Assembly: GCF_016801865.2 (NCBI RefSeq)
Contig: NC_068938.1
Coordinates: 96,186,221 to 96,250,220 of the forward strand
Direction: 5' to 3'
Length of the DNA stretch: 64,000 nucleotides
From: Culex pipiens pallens
Taxonomy: Eukaryota; Arthropoda; Insecta; Diptera; Culicidae
In this document: positions 9,801 through 22,740 of the stretch, in pieces
Position numbering within the stretch: the stretch's first letter is position 1
Layout of the letters: every line of letters starts with the position of its first letter
The notes under the pieces: generated by a model
The model's input: the letters and a program-made list of their open reading frames with translations, nothing else
The model's database searches: none
What the model was told of the DNA's origin: nothing
Position numbers and translations under genes: made by a program

Positions 9801-11894
9801 GCCTGTCCCATTTTGATGTCATGTCGAGGAATTTCAGGTGCTCACTTCTTAAATGATAGATTATGATGTTAGGAACAATGTTTTCTTAGACAAGAAAAAA
9901 TAATAAAATACTTTCTCGCACCCCCTAGTCGATTTACTGAAAAAAGTCACTTTTTTGAACAAATTTTCTAAAATCGCTTGGAATCAATACAAAAACTGTT
10001 TCGATCAGGTGTGTATTATCTTCAAACGATAGGTTTTTGTCCATAGATTAAGATGCACTATCAATATTGGACCAAAATTTAAGTTTTTGGACTCTCCCAG
10101 GCGGATTTGTGTCGAGAAAATCGCATTTTTTCGAATTTTTTTTCAGAAATGTTCATTTAATTTAGGGTAGCCTATTTTTCCCAGTGAAACCAATACATGC
10201 AGCTTATAGGAAATTTCATGGCAAACATTTTTCCTTCTGAGAAAATTCAATTTCGACACTCCAGAGCCGAGATATTTGAGTTTTAGTGAGGAAAAAAGTG
10301 CCAATTTTCAAAATTTCTCAGAATTCAGAAGCAAGGCCTACTAATTACACGATGTAGCAAGCATATATCTCAAAGGTCAGGGTATGCTTTTTATAGTAAT
10401 TTTGGCCGCTGAATCCGAATCTGAAATCAAATTTCGTGTAAACAATGATGTTTTGGAGCTACATCCTTTTGGAATGTTATTTGCGTGTTTAAGAGGCAGT
10501 TTTTTGTAAATATTGCTCGGTTTGTTCTAGAGGTCGTATCGAGGTGCTCCGATTTGGATGAAACTTTCAGCGTTTGTTTGTCTATACATGAGATGAACTC
10601 ATGCCAAATATGAGCCCTCTACGACAAAGGGAAGTGGGGTAAAACGGGCATTGAAATTTGAATTTTCCGAGGATTTCGAATATGACAAAAGTGAGACTAA
10701 AAAGTGCCGCTATGGATGCCTACTATGAGAAAAACTGCGATTGGCCAAAAAGTTATTACCGTAGGCTTATAGTCCATCAAATTCCCTAACTTTTGAACTA
10801 AAAGAGTAGTATGGGTGTTGCTGGCTGTTGCAAAAAGATATTGAGGTTTAAAAAAAAAACAATTTTTAACAGTAATTTGCAAAACCTATGAGAAAATGTT
10901 AAACCAATCCTGGATGTCTATGGCTCATTTTGAAGTGCTTCAAAAGACCTTTCGAATGCATCTAAGAGAGTTGGAATTGATGAAGTTTTACTAAAATGCG
11001 AGCAATTTTAAGATTTTTTATGTTTTTTGGACCTCAAACTTCAATGCCCGTTTTACCCCACTTCCCTTTGTCGTAGAGGGCTCATATTTGGCATGAGTTC
11101 ATCTCATGTATAGACAAACAAACGCTGAAAGTTTCATCCAAATCGGAGCACCTCGATACGACCTCTAGAACAAACCGAGCAATATTTACAAAAACTGCCT
11201 CTTAAACACGCAAATAACATTCCAAAAGGGTGTAGCTCCAAAACATCACTATTTACACGAAATTTGATTTCAGATTCGGATTCAGCGGCCAAAATTACTA
11301 TAAAAAATCATATCCTGACCTTTGAGACATATGCTTGCTACATCGTGTAATTAGTAGGCCTTGCTTCTGAATTCTGAGAAATTTTGAAAATTGGCACTTT
11401 TTTCCTCACTAAAACTCAAATATCTCGGCTCTGGAGTGTCGAAATTGGATTTTCTCAGAGGGAAAAATGTTCGCCATGAAATTTCCTACAAGTTGCATGC
11501 ATTGGTTTCACTAGGAAAAATAGGCTACCCTAAATTAAATGAACATTTCTGAAAAAAGTTTCGAAAAAATGCGATTTTTTCGACACAAATCCGCCTGAGA
11601 GAGTCCAAAAACTTAAATTTTTGTCCAATATTGATAGTGCATCTTAATCTATGGACAAAAACCTATCGTTTGAAGATAATACACACCTGATCGAAACAGT
11701 TTTTGTATTGATTCCAAGCGATTTTAGAAAATTTGTTCAAAAAAGTGACTTTTTTCAGTAAATCGACTAGGGGGTGCGAGAAAGTATTTTATTATTTTTT
11801 CTTGTCTAAGAAAACAATGTTCCTAACATCATAATCTATCATTTAAGAAGTGAGCACCTGAAATTCCTCGACATGACATCAAAATGGGACAGGC
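9801..11894. mobile_element. 2.1-kb long-armed foldback (palindromic) element
   Basis: Arms 9801-10661 and 11034-11894 (about 861 bp each) are near-identical inverted copies around a ~370-bp spacer. The ends read gcctgtcccattttgatgtc and are flanked by TA at 9799-9800 and 11895-11896, which fits a TA target-site duplication of the Tc1/mariner type. The arms carry matched words such as ggtgctcac, aggaacaatgttttct and gaagtggggtaaaacgggca. There is no transposase frame; the short frames inside are by-products of the symmetry. The terminal ~120 bp are recognisably related to the ends of the element at 42745-45650. Confidence 0.82.
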
Positions 11895-11896
11895 TA

Positions 11897-13197
11897 ATGT
11901 GTGTGTGTATGTATGTATGTGACCAACAAACTAGCTCATGTTTCTCGGCACTGGCTGAACCGATTTAGCATTCGACTTGGTTAAGGGTCCCATAGATCGA
12001 GTTTTATACAGATTGAAGTTTCGATAAGTAGTTCAAAAGTTATGTATAAAAATGTGTTTTCACATATATCCGGATCTCACTTAAATGTATGTAAACTATG
12101 TCCGGATCCACCATCCGACCCATCGTTGGTTAGGTTATCAAAATACCTTTCCAACGAGTCCAAAACATTGAAGATCTGGCTACCCTGCCTCGAGATATGG
12201 CCACTTAAGTGATATTGATGTACTTTTTTGAAGCCGGATCTCACTTAAATGTATGTAAACTATGTCCGGATCCACCATCCGACCCATCGTTGGTTAGGTT
12301 ATCAAAATACCTTTCCAACGAGTCTAATTCATTGAAGATCTGGTAACCCTGTCTCGAGATATGGCCACTTAAGTGATATTGATGTACTTTTTTGAAGCCG
12401 GATCTCACTTAAATGTATGTAAACTATGTCCGGATCCACCATCCGACCCATCGTTGGTTAGGTTATCAAAAGACCTTTCCAATGAGTCTAAAAAATTGAA
12501 GATCTGGCAACCCTTTCTCGAGATATGGCCCCTTAAGTGATATTGATGTTCTTTTTGGAAGCCGGATCTCACTTAAATGTATGTAAACTATGTCCGGATC
12601 CACCATCCGACCCATCGTTGGTTAGGTTATCAAAATACCTTTCCAACGAGTCTAAAACGTTTAAGATCTGGCAACCCTGTCTCGAGATATGGCCCCTTAA
12701 GTGATATTGATGTTCTTTTTGGAAGTGTGGGTCTCGTGGCGCAGGGGTAGCGGCTTCGGCTGCCGATCCCGATGATGCTATGAGACGCGGGTTCGATTCC
12801 CGCCTTATCCACTGAGCTTCTATCGGACGGTGAAGTAAAACGTCGGTCCCGGTTTCTCCTGTCTCGTCAGAGGCGCTGGAGCAGAAATCCCACGTTAGAG
12901 GAAGGCCATGCCCCGGGGGGCGTAGTGCCAATAGTTTCGTTTCATCTCACTAAAATGTATGTAAACTATGTCCGGATCGACCATCCGACCCATCGTTGGT
13001 TAGGTTATCAAAAGACCTTTCCAACGAGTCTAAAACATTGATGATCTGGCAGCCCTGTCTCGAGATATGTCCACTTAAGTGATATTGATGTACTTTTTTG
13101 AAGCCGGATCTAAAAAATAGATGAAATTTGTGTACAGCCATTGTTGGTAATGAGTGAGGAAGGCTCCAACCACATAGGTGGATTAAGTTAGTTTTTT
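11897..13197. mobile_element. One-ended copy of the 164-bp-repeat TIR family
   Basis: A GT/TATG-rich start and 'ctcatgtttctcggcactgg' lead into repeats with a 164-bp step (landmark aagccggatctcac near 12231 and 12395). The repeat words are ccatccgacccatcgttggt and cctttccaacgagtc. The right end at 13150-13197 carries gaggaaggctccaaccac and aggtggattaagtta, matching the family end. The expected left TIR is absent, so the copy is truncated or was cut where the palindrome at 9801 now ends. A SINE interrupts it at 12732. Confidence 0.75.
12732..12942 (+). mobile_element. tRNA-derived SINE (copy 1)
   Basis: The ~211-bp sequence starts tctcgtggcgcaggggtagc (A-box-like) and has ggttcgattcc as a perfect B box, so it carries an RNA polymerase III promoter of tRNA origin. 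Its tail part includes cagaggcgctggagcagaaa and ends ccaatagtttcgttt. An almost identical copy lies at 60790. It interrupts a 164-bp repeat unit: 'ggaag' before it and 'atctcac' after it are halves of the repeat word ggaagccggatctcac. The long minus-strand frame through it is chance. Confidence 0.85.
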
Positions 13198-14273
13198 ATT
13201 TACTTAAGGTTCTAAAGTTTGTTTGAATTTCTGTTTTATTCGCACAGTGTTCATGATGTTAAAGAAATTTCTTGAAATCCCGAAAAAAACATATTATGCA
13301 TACAAAAATAAAAAAGCGAATCATTCAATTAATCAAAACACACCTAAACAATTTGACAGTCGAAATTATAAATTGCCCAAACTAGCCAAGAGCTTCCATT
13401 GAATAACTATTTATAGAACGAAATCATGGAGCTTGGTTTCTTAAAATTATTTTATGATTGAAAATCGTCTTTGAAATCGAAATTTAGCTGGAAATTAGCT
13501 AAGTTTTAATTACTAGATTGTATTTACGGGCTGCTTCAACTAGCCTTGTTCAACGACGCATAATCAACAAAACTTTTTTCCAAGCACAATGTTTTCACAC
13601 TGGGAAACATACCACTCTCACTTTGTGCTCAAATTTTCTGCCTACTTTCTGGGAAGATTTATATCCTCAGCTAAAGATGAATTGCAGAAAAAAAAAGTTT
13701 TACTGAATTACAAAACAATATATATTAATTTTTTTTCAACAAAAAGTTAGTTTGTTAGTTTAATTTGAAGATTCTCAAAAAACATTTTCAATGAAAAATA
13801 ACCAACTTCACTTTACTTTACTGTAAACTGTAAACTCCTAATCCTTATTTCCAAAACAATTCCGTAAACGTCGTCTTAGTGACATTGTTCGAGAAAAAGT
13901 GAAAATATGCCATTGCTCGCGGATGTGCGTCTTGTGAATTGTTCACACGTTTCGCGTTCTGTAACTGGGGGCATGTGAAAGTTTGTTAAATTTTCTTCCC
14001 CAAGGAAAAGTTTCATTAAGAGCTGATGCTTGTTTAGTGAAACAATGGAATAAGAGTTTTCTTCAATTTATGAAACACATTCAATATGGCACATGGAAAT
14101 AAAAAAGAACAAAAGTATAATGAAATATTCCAACAGCAAAACAATGCTCTTCTGATAATTAGAAAATGACAGGCAAAAAACCCGTTTAAAGTAATCCTCT
14201 GATTCCAATGTTGTAATTTGACTCAACATCATAAATGAGAAGGATCGTTGTTCACCTGTAAAATAAAAGTTTT
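13198..14273. other. Gene-free AT-rich DNA
   Basis: No gene, RNA or repeat family could be supported here. It contains short frames only. Confidence 0.6.
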
Positions 14274-14286
14274 GTTGGTTGTGTTT

Positions 14287-14413
14287 TTTTTATAAAATTA
14301 TTTTTATTAGGTCCTTTTCGGTACTGGGACCTGGTTAGGATCGAGTCGGCTTTTGTAATTACATTTGACTTAATAATTACAGAGGATCTTGTGTGTAAAT
14401 GTTAGTGGGAGGA
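14287..14413 (-). mobile_element. 5'-truncated LINE 3' end (copy 1)
   Basis: Read on the minus strand, this 127-bp stub contains acctggttaggat, cagtaccgaaaaggacctaa and a 3' end in ataattttataaaaaaaa. It matches the 3' part of the LINE copy at 22180-25733. It is flanked by an exact 13-bp target-site duplication, gttggttgtgttt, at 14274-14286 and 14414-14426, the signature of target-primed reverse transcription with early arrest. Confidence 0.85.
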
Positions 14414-14426
14414 GTTGGTTGTGTTT

Positions 14427-17400
14427 CAATGCATGAAAAAAAGTGACCAATTAACAGCATATTGATTTCAACCTTCACCAGGACCGTTCCATAAGTTAAA
14501 ATTTTGGTTTGTTCCTGATGTTTCATTTTGCAAAATACAACGAATTTACAATCAAATCCTAATCGTAACTAAACGCAATCGCAAAAAAAAACATTGCAAA
14601 TAAAAACAAGCCCAATTCCACGGTTTGCAGCATCCAGGGAACACCAACGGCAAGATGCGCTTTTTTGTAGCTCCATTGAAGTGGCTCTTATCTAGCGAAA
14701 CTTGACCTCCTCAGTTTCTACCGCTCTTGTCTAGTCTGTCTGCACGGGTTGAAGTTTGCGGATTTACGCTTCATTGGGAACATATGGGAAAAGTTGACCC
14801 TCTTTGAGCAGTAGTTGCAATATCTGGTAAAGTAAAACAAACGGGAAAGAAAAAAGTTGGTGGGCAGGATATAAGGAGAAAGGTCGACAATATTTTGACC
14901 TGTCAAGTAGTCTTAAGGATGAACAATTCCAAGAAAGAAAAAAAAAACAAATTAATATATAAGGAAGGACAGAGGATTTGTGCATTTAAAACTTTTGAAA
15001 TTTATAAATTATATAAATTTATAATATTTTATAAAAAGTTAAATAAAATCCAACTTTCCTCAGCTACAAATCCATTTATTCATCTTCATTCCCACTATAT
15101 CCACCAAAAAGGCAAGCTAAAGAGTTAAAGCTGCCCACAGGTAAAAAATCGTCCTCATCAACTTTGATGATGGCATGTCTGCAGAGTTCCATTCCGCACA
15201 GGAGGGGGCCGGAGTCCATCGTCAGTTGGTCGACGTGAGCATGACATTCCAAGCGAAATCTCGTGAAAACAAGCGGAAATTTATCATATTTCAGGAAGAC
15301 TCCAAGCTGAATTTATGTAACACGGAATTCAAAAAATGTGTGGGGTTTGGTTGGGTTGGAGATGGGTTGATTTTGGTAGAATTTTTTTTGGAGTGAAAAG
15401 CACTCTTACAAAATCGTAAACTGCTCGCATTAAACAAATACCTCTCATTGCAATTTATCACCTCCCAAATCACAAATGATTGACACCAACAAGAAAATCC
15501 AATCTCCCTTCATCGAGAAACCAATCAATTTAAGTGCCTTTTGTTGCTGCAACAATTAGCTTTTTGCTCTCCAGCCGCCCAAGTTGAGAAGCGACCTTTT
15601 AAAAGCCTCTTTTTCATCCCCAGGCTGATCTAAGAAACATTATCGATTCCAATTAACAGCTCATCGTTTACGTTAAGAGGGGCCAGTAAATCAATCCAAG
15701 CCTCTTCCTTTCGCCCTCTTAAAAGGCTCTTCTCTGAAGATAATGAAAGTGCTATCGATTCGATACTTTCCATCGGAGAGAAATGAAGCACGAGCCCAAT
15801 GAGCTGGAATAAGAAACAGGCCTCGTTTGAGGATTTAATTCACCATAATTTTCTCATTACACTTTGTAGGCTTTTTCATGAGCCAAGTCAATGTCGCTAA
15901 CAAAGGGACATTTCTAAACAAAAAGCAAATTTCCCAGCTTGACTAAATTCATCCCATCCAGTTTGTTTTGGTAGTGGTGAGTATTTGTTTCAATTTGAGT
16001 TAAATTGGCCGTATAAACCATTTGTGCTGGTGGGCAAAAACTGGTCCATTAATTTATTCTTTTGTTGCTGAGTTCGACATTTGACTTTTCTCTTTAGAAA
16101 TATCACCACCACGACTAATGGATTCATCTTGTGTTAGCTGTCCCCACAAAAGTCTACAAATAGAAGAGTGTCAAAAATCCTTTGAAAATTCCAACGGTTT
16201 AAAAACAAAGTGATTAATAACGTCAACAGTAATTCAAATTGCAAATGTTAAAGAGTTGTTTGAAGTTTGGTGATACAGAATTCCGATTGTGGTGAAAAAG
16301 ATAATGTGAAATGTTTCGAAAAAGTCCAAATTTCATTGTAAGGATTCTTGGTACTGCAATTGCTTGAAATTAGATCTTACACACTTACATTTTTTTACAG
16401 AATTCGGTAGTTGAAAAATCGGTAAAGTTTAGATCGCTAAACCATCTGTCAAAATGAACAAAATATTACCAAATTTCGGTTATACGATGAACAATAATGA
16501 ACTTTATTACCAAATTTCGGTAAGATTTTACCAAATTCAGTAATTTTCAGTTCACCGTACTATTCAGTTTGAATTTTGGGACCATCCATAAACCACGTGG
16601 ACACTTTTTTTTAATCTTAGAATAATGTGAGTATAAAAAACGCAAGAAATGCAAAAAAAAATTGAAAATATTTTTTTGTGCAATTCACAGACTGTTGTGT
16701 TGGTTGACATATCGCAAGTGAAAATAAAGTTTCATTATCAAGGGTGGACGCAATAAAGCAGGGCTATAAATATAATGTGATTAATTTGACTGGAAGCCTG
16801 TCTGAATCTTTTACCGCGGAGATTTCACATTGAGAAGAATAAAGAAGTGTATTTCGCTCAATGATTTTTTAATAGATGCTTCTTAAATAAAATGAAAGCA
16901 AATTTCAATTCTGGTCCAATTTTACTGGAGAAATTTCTGCAAAATGGAATCCAACCAGAACTAGCTGTGAGAAATCCGTCATGGCTGAAAAAGTGAGCTA
17001 AATTAAAAAAAATAATAGATAATAAAGTAAGCCAAATACTATCAGAAACAAACATAAACAAAACTAAATTAATGTTAATTAAAATACAAATAGTGAAACA
17101 AGAAATACGTAAAACAAGAGAAGTTTAGTTTTTCGTAGTACAAAAGTTGCTCAAAATAACCTCCTGAACAAGTGAAAAAAAAAATAGGCGTTAGAGGGTT
17201 AAATTTAAAGGATTTTGTGTATAAATCAACTGTACAGCAAAAGCTCATTCCAAAAGCCGCCATTCGATTACATCGCCATGAAAAGAACTTCAAAATTGCA
17301 CATTTTTGTCAACATAATCCGTTTAGTTTACTCTTACCAAAGCCCTCAAACTCAACTGAATGTGTGCTCTATAGAAACACGAACTGGACAGACTTTCATT

Positions 17401-17748
17401 AGCTACTATATCCGTTTCGGATAAAAGGTCGTATCGTTTTCGGTTTACTCGACTGTGGTTCCGAAAAGTGTAAATGTATGAAATTTGTCGTGATTTTTTA
17501 AATCTACTATTCAAGCTATCCAAGTGTTCATCAAACTGAAAATATTAATGCTGAACAATTTATTTAATAATATTATCGGTAAAAACCCAACAATACACCC
17601 TGAACTCTATCTGCACTGAATTCGTTTCGTGTCGAACTTAACAATAGTGGCGAAATGAAATTTATGTTCACCATCGCAACTTGGAACGAGCAAAACTGCA
17701 GTTTGGCTCCGAAACTTGCACAAAAAGCGGGGTACGCGTGTTTGCTAA
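14427..17748. other. Gene-free AT-rich DNA with decayed repeat ends
   Basis: No supported gene was seen. Around 16395-16560 there are repeated words of the type ttaccaaatttcggt, probably a decayed element. At 16578-16612 the word gggaccatccataaaccacg matches one end of the MITE family at 26035. The rest is unassigned. Confidence 0.55.
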
Positions 17749-19238
17749 TGAGCAATTCTCTGAGATTTCGGTCATTCGATTTTTTTTGTATTTTTTAATC
17801 CGGCTGAAACTTTTGTGGTGCCTTCGGTATGCCCAAAAAAGCCATTTTGCATCATTAGTTTGTCCATATAATTTTCCATACAAATTTGGCAGCTGTCCAT
17901 ACAAAAATGATATGTGAAAATTCAAAAATCTGTATCTTTTGAAGGAATTTTTTGATCGATTTGGTGTTTTCGGCAAAGTTGTAGGTATGGATATGGACTA
18001 CACTGAAAAAAAATGATACACGGTAAAAAAAATTGGGATTTTTAATTTAACTTTTTGTCACTAAAACTTGATTTGCAAAAAAACACTATTTTTAATTTTT
18101 TTTATTTTTTGATATGTTTTAGAGGACATAAAATGCCAACTTTTCAGAAATTTCCAGAATGGGCAAAAAATCTTTGACCGAGTTATGATTTTTTGAATCA
18201 ATACAAATTTTTTCAAAAAATCGAAATATTGGCCGCAAAAATTTTTCAATTTCATTTTTCACATTCAATATTACGACCATTTAAAATGTTAGTCTTGATT
18301 TAAAATTTTTAATAATATTTTTTTCGAAGAGAACGGAAAATTTCACAAATGTTTCATGTTTTAACATTGTAAATCGGACCTATAGTTGCTGAGATATCGG
18401 CATTAGAAAATGGTGGGTTGTTTGGGTGAGACTTAGAAAACATCAATTTTCCTGTTTTTTATCCTTTGCATGGCAATATCTCAGCAACTGAGGGTCATAT
18501 CTACAAAGTCCGAAAAAGCAAAATATAGAGAATTTTCTCAGCTTTTCAAAAATATTTTTTTCAATAGTGGGCAAACATGGGCACTATTTTTAAAAAATGA
18601 AAAACTGTGACTATTTCCAAAAAAGTTACCCAAAAATGGTTATAACTTGAAAACGGTGCACTTTATCAAAAATTCACTAAAGTACTTTTTGATTGCAAAT
18701 TCGATTTTACATCGAAAAATGAAATTGAAAAATTTTTGCGACCAATATTTCGATTTTTTGAAAAAATCTGTATTGATTCAAAAAATCATAACTCGGTCAA
18801 AGATTTTTTGCCCATTCTGGAAATTTCTGAAAAGTTGTCATTTTATGTCCTCTAAAACATATCAAAAAATAAAAAAAAATTAAAAATAGTGTTTTTTTGC
18901 AAATCAAGTTTTAGTGACAAAAAGTTAAATTAAAAATCACCAATTTTTTTTTACCGTGTATCATTTTTTTTCAGTGTAGTCCATATCCATACCTACAACT
19001 TTGCCGAAGACACCAAATCGATCAAAAAATTCCTTCAAAAGATACAGATTTTTGAATTTTCACATATCATTTTTGTATGGACAGCTGCCAAATTTGTATG
19101 GAAAATTATATGGACAAACTAATGATGCAAAATGGATTTTTTGGGCATACCGAAGGCACCACAAAAGTTTCAGCAGGATTAAAAAATACAAAAATTAAAA
19201 TTAAAGAAAAAAGACCGATTCCGTAGAGAACTGCTCTA
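17749..19238. mobile_element. 1.5-kb foldback element
   Basis: The left arm (17749 to about 18262) and right arm (about 18708 to 19238) are inverted copies. Examples are gtgccttcggtatgcccaaa against its reverse complement near 19145, and the word gccgaagacaccaaatcgat shared by both arms. The ends read agcaattctct / agcagttctct. A non-symmetrical centre of ~445 bp separates the arms. Single arms of related copies occur at 51530-52210 and, more decayed, near 62385-62960. No transposase frame is present. 'taat' flanks both sides and may be the target duplication. Confidence 0.78.
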
Positions 19239-20271
19239 ATGGTATTGAATTGAGAAACAGCAAAGTTTTCTCCCCCACTTCGTATTGAGTTAGCTCTGTT
19301 ATTCGGGGTTTGGTCGCACACAGGTTGGTCCTCTTACGTTGATGGCTTTGTTGCAGCAGCTAAGCTTTCATTTTGTGGTTAAAGAAAAGCTTTAAGGATT
19401 GCACTTACATCCTTGTTTTATCTGCTTTTCTGAAGAAGTAGAAGAAAGGGATTATTTTGACAAAAGAGGATGTTAATACCACTTTGGACAAATAATTCTC
19501 AAAGGGTAAAGAAACTTCTATTTGTGTAACTTTCTTGCCCGCACTCAGCCTGCCCTGAAGAATAGAGGCAATTGCAGAGTATTCTAAGCAACGAGGCCAA
19601 AACGTCCGGAAGACGAAGCTTCAAACTGAGAAACCGGCTTCTTGATGTAACGGCAAAGGTGTTTGGTTGACCAGATAACCAAAGACCTGTGTGTGTGTTG
19701 AATTATTTATCAAGTCATTCCTTACTCACTTGACCTGGACCATTTATCTGGATTGAATAATGTGTTGAATTTTCAGTTGGGGGCCATCCACAAACCTCGT
19801 GGACATATTATTTTCTGAAATTTCGAAATCTGCACTGGATAATTCAAAATATCAGACAAATTCGTAGCTAGCATCGATGTACTGATTTGCCCCATGTGTT
19901 CAGATTCCCTAAATGAGGGTTAGCAATAAATTTAAAAGAACATTTCAAACTGTTATCAAGAAGTCCTCCCCAATATCTACAACTGAACCTCATTCCATTC
20001 AATTTATCCACATAAATACTCCAGACAACCTGAAGTGTGTCTGACGCCAAGCCTTCTTCACTTAAATTTGAATGTAAATATACTTTGTTTGCACAGCATT
20101 TTCACCGTTACATGTAGAGCCAACTTAAACAAATTTAAATTTTTCCTCTCCAAACACCACAAAGGGGAATCCCAAGAATACAGGCACCATTCGTTGGAAA
20201 ACTCACCTTGGTGGTTGGCGTGACTTATAAAATAAGGTTGGAATTTCCACTCTAAACCTGCGTTTGTATTA
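19239..20271. other. Gene-free DNA
   Basis: No gene was recognised. At 19786-19812 gggggccatccacaaacctc resembles a single end of the 26035 MITE family. Otherwise nothing is assignable. Confidence 0.55.
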
Positions 20272-20273
20272 TA

Positions 20274-20411
20274 CCGTCATTTGGGGTGAATCGGGACTCA
20301 AAGAGCGAATTGAGACAAATAATGCATCGTTTTCCAAATTTCAAGCTTTTAAGTGCTCTGAAACCTGCTCTCCCTATTTAGAGTGTAGTCCCGATTCGGT
20401 CCAAATAACGG
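20274..20411. mobile_element. 138-bp MITE with TA target duplication
   Basis: Ends ccgtcatttggggtgaatcg and, inverted, ccgttatttggaccgaatcg form ~25-bp terminal inverted repeats that continue into 'ggact'. TA flanks both sides (20272-20273 and 20412-20413). It is too short to code and probably depends on a Tc1/mariner-type transposase. Confidence 0.85.
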
Positions 20412-20413
20412 TA

Positions 20414-22167
20414 CGTTTTTGTTTTTAACAGTTCCAACTTACAACCACCCCACGGTAAACAATTTTTCTCTGAGACGAGTGCAACCCAAACTGAGGCTTG
20501 ATTTTGCAGTGAAGAGAAGGTACAAAGTGTGACTTCGCCTGGCTTGACAATTGAAGGTGACGATCCTCATCGTACCTCAGGGCATTTGCGATTCTCCATT
20601 GCTTTGGGAATGTTAACGATCTGGCTTTGTCTCTGTCCTTTTTTGTCTGTTTTGTACTCAGTGACTGAACAATGTGAACATTTTTCAGGGAGGATATTTT
20701 GAATTAATTTTTAGTCGCTGATTTGTTTCAAATTTGTTTTATTCTTGGTTATTAATCGAACAGATATATTCTTATGTAAAGTTAATTTTGTTGTACATTA
20801 TTTTGGAATAATTTTAGATCAGTTTTTACTGTTAACATAGAAAGTGATGAGTGGAACCAACTTAAAGAAAGCACCATCTCTTCCGTGCAGCCATCCAATC
20901 TGCTAGATTGACAGTGATGCTGTTAAGTGATGGAAACCAAAACGGAGTTGGTTCCCACCTCAAGACCTCCACAATTCACTTTTGACACTTCCTGTTTGAC
21001 TTTGAATCGCTGTATGTATAGCTGTCTGATCTGATCAAGAGAGGTACCTGATTGGGAACTTTTTAGAGACCGCACAAAAGCCTAAATCAAGGCACTAAAC
21101 GAGATTAAATTTGATTCACTGCTCTTTTCATGGTGTCTGTATCACTCGCACGTATTGGGCTGCGGAAATAATCCCATCGTAGTTGGACAATATCGAGTAC
21201 CTTGAATTCACACTTTTTTGTCTTTCAAATTACGGTTTTAGAACTTTCTTAATTTTTATTAGTAAATTTCTTGAATACCCTTTCGATATTTGTCTGAGCT
21301 TTTTTGTTCCTATCAACTTTAAAATCTTATTGGTTGAATAATGTAAATAGTGGTTAATTGAAATTTGTCACCAGCAGCACAATTTATCGATCCAACTAAT
21401 TACTTTATAGGAAACACGTCAACTGTCCGATCTGATTATTATATCAGGGGTGGAATTTTTTTCCAGTTGATTACCTCCATTGACGCAACATACCTCGCCG
21501 AGTGTGAAATTATAATTGAGAAGCAATTAAATCACTGCGCAAATACAATAAATTGCGGCAGCAAATGCAAATAAATTCAGGTGATAATTTATTCATAAAT
21601 CATAAACGCAAGCTCGGCTCCGTCCTGTGCGAACATAATTAATTAGCGCATGACAGTGAATAAAATACGAACCATGTCAATAAGCGATCTGGCGGTCGTT
21701 ATAATTTGATGGCATGAAATCAATTGAAATTTGAAATTATTTAAAATGGCGTAAACAAGTTGAAAATTTACCAGGATTTTATTTTTATTTGGTTTGAGCA
21801 CGGGTATGAATCTTCAAGCAATTTCAATGTGGCGACTTGTATCAGAAGAAAGTGAGGCATTTTCACTAGTTCTCACTGTTCTGTGTTCTGCGTGCACGTC
21901 CGCAAACTAACACAAAGCGCCACCAAGCGGCAAAAGGTAGTTACGAATATTTTTGGCACTTTTGTTAAAAAATATGCGGTTTTGCAAAAACAAATAACAA
22001 ACCCAACTTTTAAGTGTAGTTCGACTATCAAACTTGTAATTCGTTGCTGATTTGTTGGGAATTTTTTTAAAAATATTTTTTTTTTGCAACACCCCTTTTG
22101 GGCGGACATTTCTGTTGTCACCTTTTGGTTCCATGGATTTGCCATGGATAATTTCACAGTGTAATAA
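20414..22167. other. Gene-free DNA
   Basis: No supported gene or repeat family. Only short, domain-free frames were seen. Confidence 0.55.
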
Positions 22168-22740
22168 ACAGGGCAGCTATTCCAAAATAACCATTTAGTT
22201 TTTCTTCAGTTAGTTTTCCTCCAGTTAGTATAACTCGCCTTCACACAAAGCCGTCGTTTCTGGTTTGCACCGGAAGCAAAGCAAGATCGCCCCAGCAGCT
22301 GGACACCGAGTTGCGGCGGAGGACAAAAGCAAAGGCCAGCAGAGCCAACCAAGACCCCTACACAATCCCCCTTCCCTTCCCACGCCTTGTCTTTAACATC
22401 AATCCCTTCCCTACTAACCCCGAGTAGGCCGCGGGTAATCGGCTCCCCTCCCATTAACATTTACACACAAGATCCTCTGTAATTACTCTTAGCTTTAAGA
22501 AAAATTACAAAAGCCGACTCGGTCCTAACCAGGTCCCAGTCAAAGATGCCAGATACACAGATTTGTCTGTGTTTCACAGACATTTGAGCTTGTGCCAGAC
22601 ATTTTTTGAAGTACACAGACTTTTAAAAAACTTCATTAAATTATTATTTTGTTAAAATATCAAACGAAACTTATTTCGTTTTTCTTCAAATGCTTAAAAA
22701 TGCAATATCTGATGGAGTTCTATGACTGAAAATTGGTATA

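Noticed and set aside
12569..12931. 120-codon minus-strand frame, with a near-identical frame at 60764-61039
   Set aside because: Both run through copies of the same tRNA-derived SINE; the shared peptide reflects the repeat, not a gene.
22206..22460. 84-codon minus-strand frame
   Set aside because: Antisense of a C-rich LINE 3' UTR; no domain.
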